A stretch of DNA of 22,048 nt from a virus. Where the stretch lies: positions 1 to 22,048 of IMG/VR virus record IMGVR_UViG_3300044729_001036, one strand, 5' to 3'. Made by a program: the position numbers and the translations under genes. Below the pieces are notes generated by a model. The model was given only the letters and a program-made list of their open reading frames with translations, did not search any database and was not told the origin of the DNA. Numbering within the stretch: the first letter of the stretch is position 1; each line of letters starts with the position of its first letter. Below are positions 21,579 through 22,048 of the stretch, in pieces.

Positions 21579-22002
21579 CCCCCTTCGACTTTCCTGAACC
21601 CACAAGACCGACGCGCGACGCAGGAGTCAGCCCGAACTCCTTCGACAGACGCATGACCTCGGCCCTCGCCTCGTCACGCGCCTTCTTCCACGGAGAGATA
21701 TACGACCCCTGCGCCGTTTCAAGTACCAGCCCCTTTTCCCGGCAGGCAGCAGCCATGCGCTCAAACTCGGCCTGGTACATCGCCAGCGCGTTGTGCGCCT
21801 TGTAGTCCTCGCAGGCGTACAGACCCATGCGGCGCAGGTCCTCGATGATGCGATCGAAGTGTCGGCGAGCGATGTCATCCGACGCGACATCGGGCAGCAT
21901 CAGCGGCGTCCCGTCGCTGCCTTGCGGCTCCGGCGCCCTGGCGTGGCCCTTCTCGCTGCCTCGAAACTTCAGAATCGCGGTAGGTACTGGTCTGCGGCCC
22001 AT
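21535..22002 (-). CDS. terS: Terminase small subunit (P27 family)
   Basis: The 155-residue protein starts at ATG 22002 behind GGGAGG with 8-base spacing. It fits the P27/Terminase_4 family: a basic N-terminus with ILKFRGSEKGH (GNPGK-like position), a central ARRHFDRIIEDLRRMGLYAC helix pair, and the typical C-terminal signature GSYISPWKKARDEARAEVMR followed by LSKEFGLTPASRVGL. It recognises the packaging start (cos or pac) on the phage DNA and loads TerL. It is the first complete gene of the late operon in this window. Confidence 0.9.
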   Translation of the reverse strand: MGRRPVPTAILKFRGSEKGHARAPEPQGSDGTPLMLPDVASDDIARRHFDRIIEDLRRMGLYACEDYKAHNALAMYQAEFERMAAACREKGLVLETAQGSYISPWKKARDEARAEVMRLSKEFGLTPASRVGLVGSGKSKGDASGIEALLKPKTA

Positions 22003-22005
22003 AAA

Positions 22006-22048
22006 CTAAGCCTCCCTTCGCTGGTTTCGGGCGCCGCGTGCAGACGTG
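22006..22048 (-). CDS. Possible C-terminal end of an upstream gene
   Basis: A minus-strand frame enters from the right window edge and stops at TAG 22008-22006, reading TSARGARNQRREA at its end. A basic C-terminus here would be compatible with an HNH endonuclease, which often lies upstream of P27-type TerS genes, but 13 residues are too few to assign. Confidence 0.2.
   Translation of the reverse strand, partial: TSARGARNQRREA

Noticed and set aside
1-22048. CRISPR array, diversity-generating retroelement, insertion sequence
   Set aside because: No regularly spaced repeats, no reverse transcriptase or template/variable repeat pair, and no transposase were seen by eye.

Overview
This 22 kb window looks like most of the genome of a temperate tailed phage (or an excised or circularly permuted prophage), GC-rich throughout. 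Nearly everything is encoded on the minus strand, so the modules read from right to left. The head and tail genes are of HK97/lambda siphovirus type: P27-like small terminase, Terminase_1-type large terminase, HK97 portal, prohead protease, capsid proteins, connectors, a lambda-type tail tube protein, a frameshifted tail chaperone and a short tape measure. The host is not certain. The GC content, the style of the integrase, the Cys-rich RCC1-containing protein and a vague resemblance of the 164-residue protein (7866-8360) to planctomycete proteins I recall make an environmental host, possibly a planctomycete, a reasonable but weak guess.

Layout in transcription order (right to left). Packaging: TerS (22002-21535) and TerL (21578-19950). 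Head: portal, protease, a 221-base non-coding stretch with a hairpin and a textbook intrinsic terminator, then two different HK97-fold major-capsid-type genes in tandem (17451-16426 and 16398-15085), a 66-residue protein and a head-fibre/spike-like protein. Connector and tail: a conserved small protein, gp6-like connector, head-tail joining protein, gp10-like protein, tail terminator, tail tube, gpG/gpGT chaperone with a GGGAAAC slippery site plus downstream hairpin, and a 342-residue tape measure. Then come two unrecognised, probably structural proteins, three small membrane proteins that look like a lysis or envelope cassette (one lipoprotein with a transmembrane segment, unispanin-like), a 1080-residue Cys-rich protein with RCC1-like repeats, and a small Cys-cluster protein. 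Most adjacent genes overlap by 1-4 bases (ATGA, GTGA, TGATG, TAATG), which fixes many start codons and implies translational coupling.

Left of this, one small membrane-protein gene (2942-3235) is on the plus strand, divergent from a tyrosine integrase (2858-1476) and convergent with the structural operon. The integrase reading frame runs about 150 codons past its catalytic tyrosine through DNA packed with inverted repeats. One of these resembles the acceptor/T-arm end of a tRNA and is my candidate attP. Beyond the integrase come early genes: an unknown protein, a 57-residue sigma-region-4-like HTH protein, a RecE/exonuclease VIII-like nuclease, and the start of another gene that leaves the window.

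Points most worth attention are the paired capsid genes with structured RNA between protease and capsid, the tRNA-like att candidate, the complete frameshift signal, and the Cys-rich RCC1 protein where a normal tail tip would be expected. No endolysin, CI-type repressor, CRISPR array, insertion sequence or complete tRNA gene was seen.
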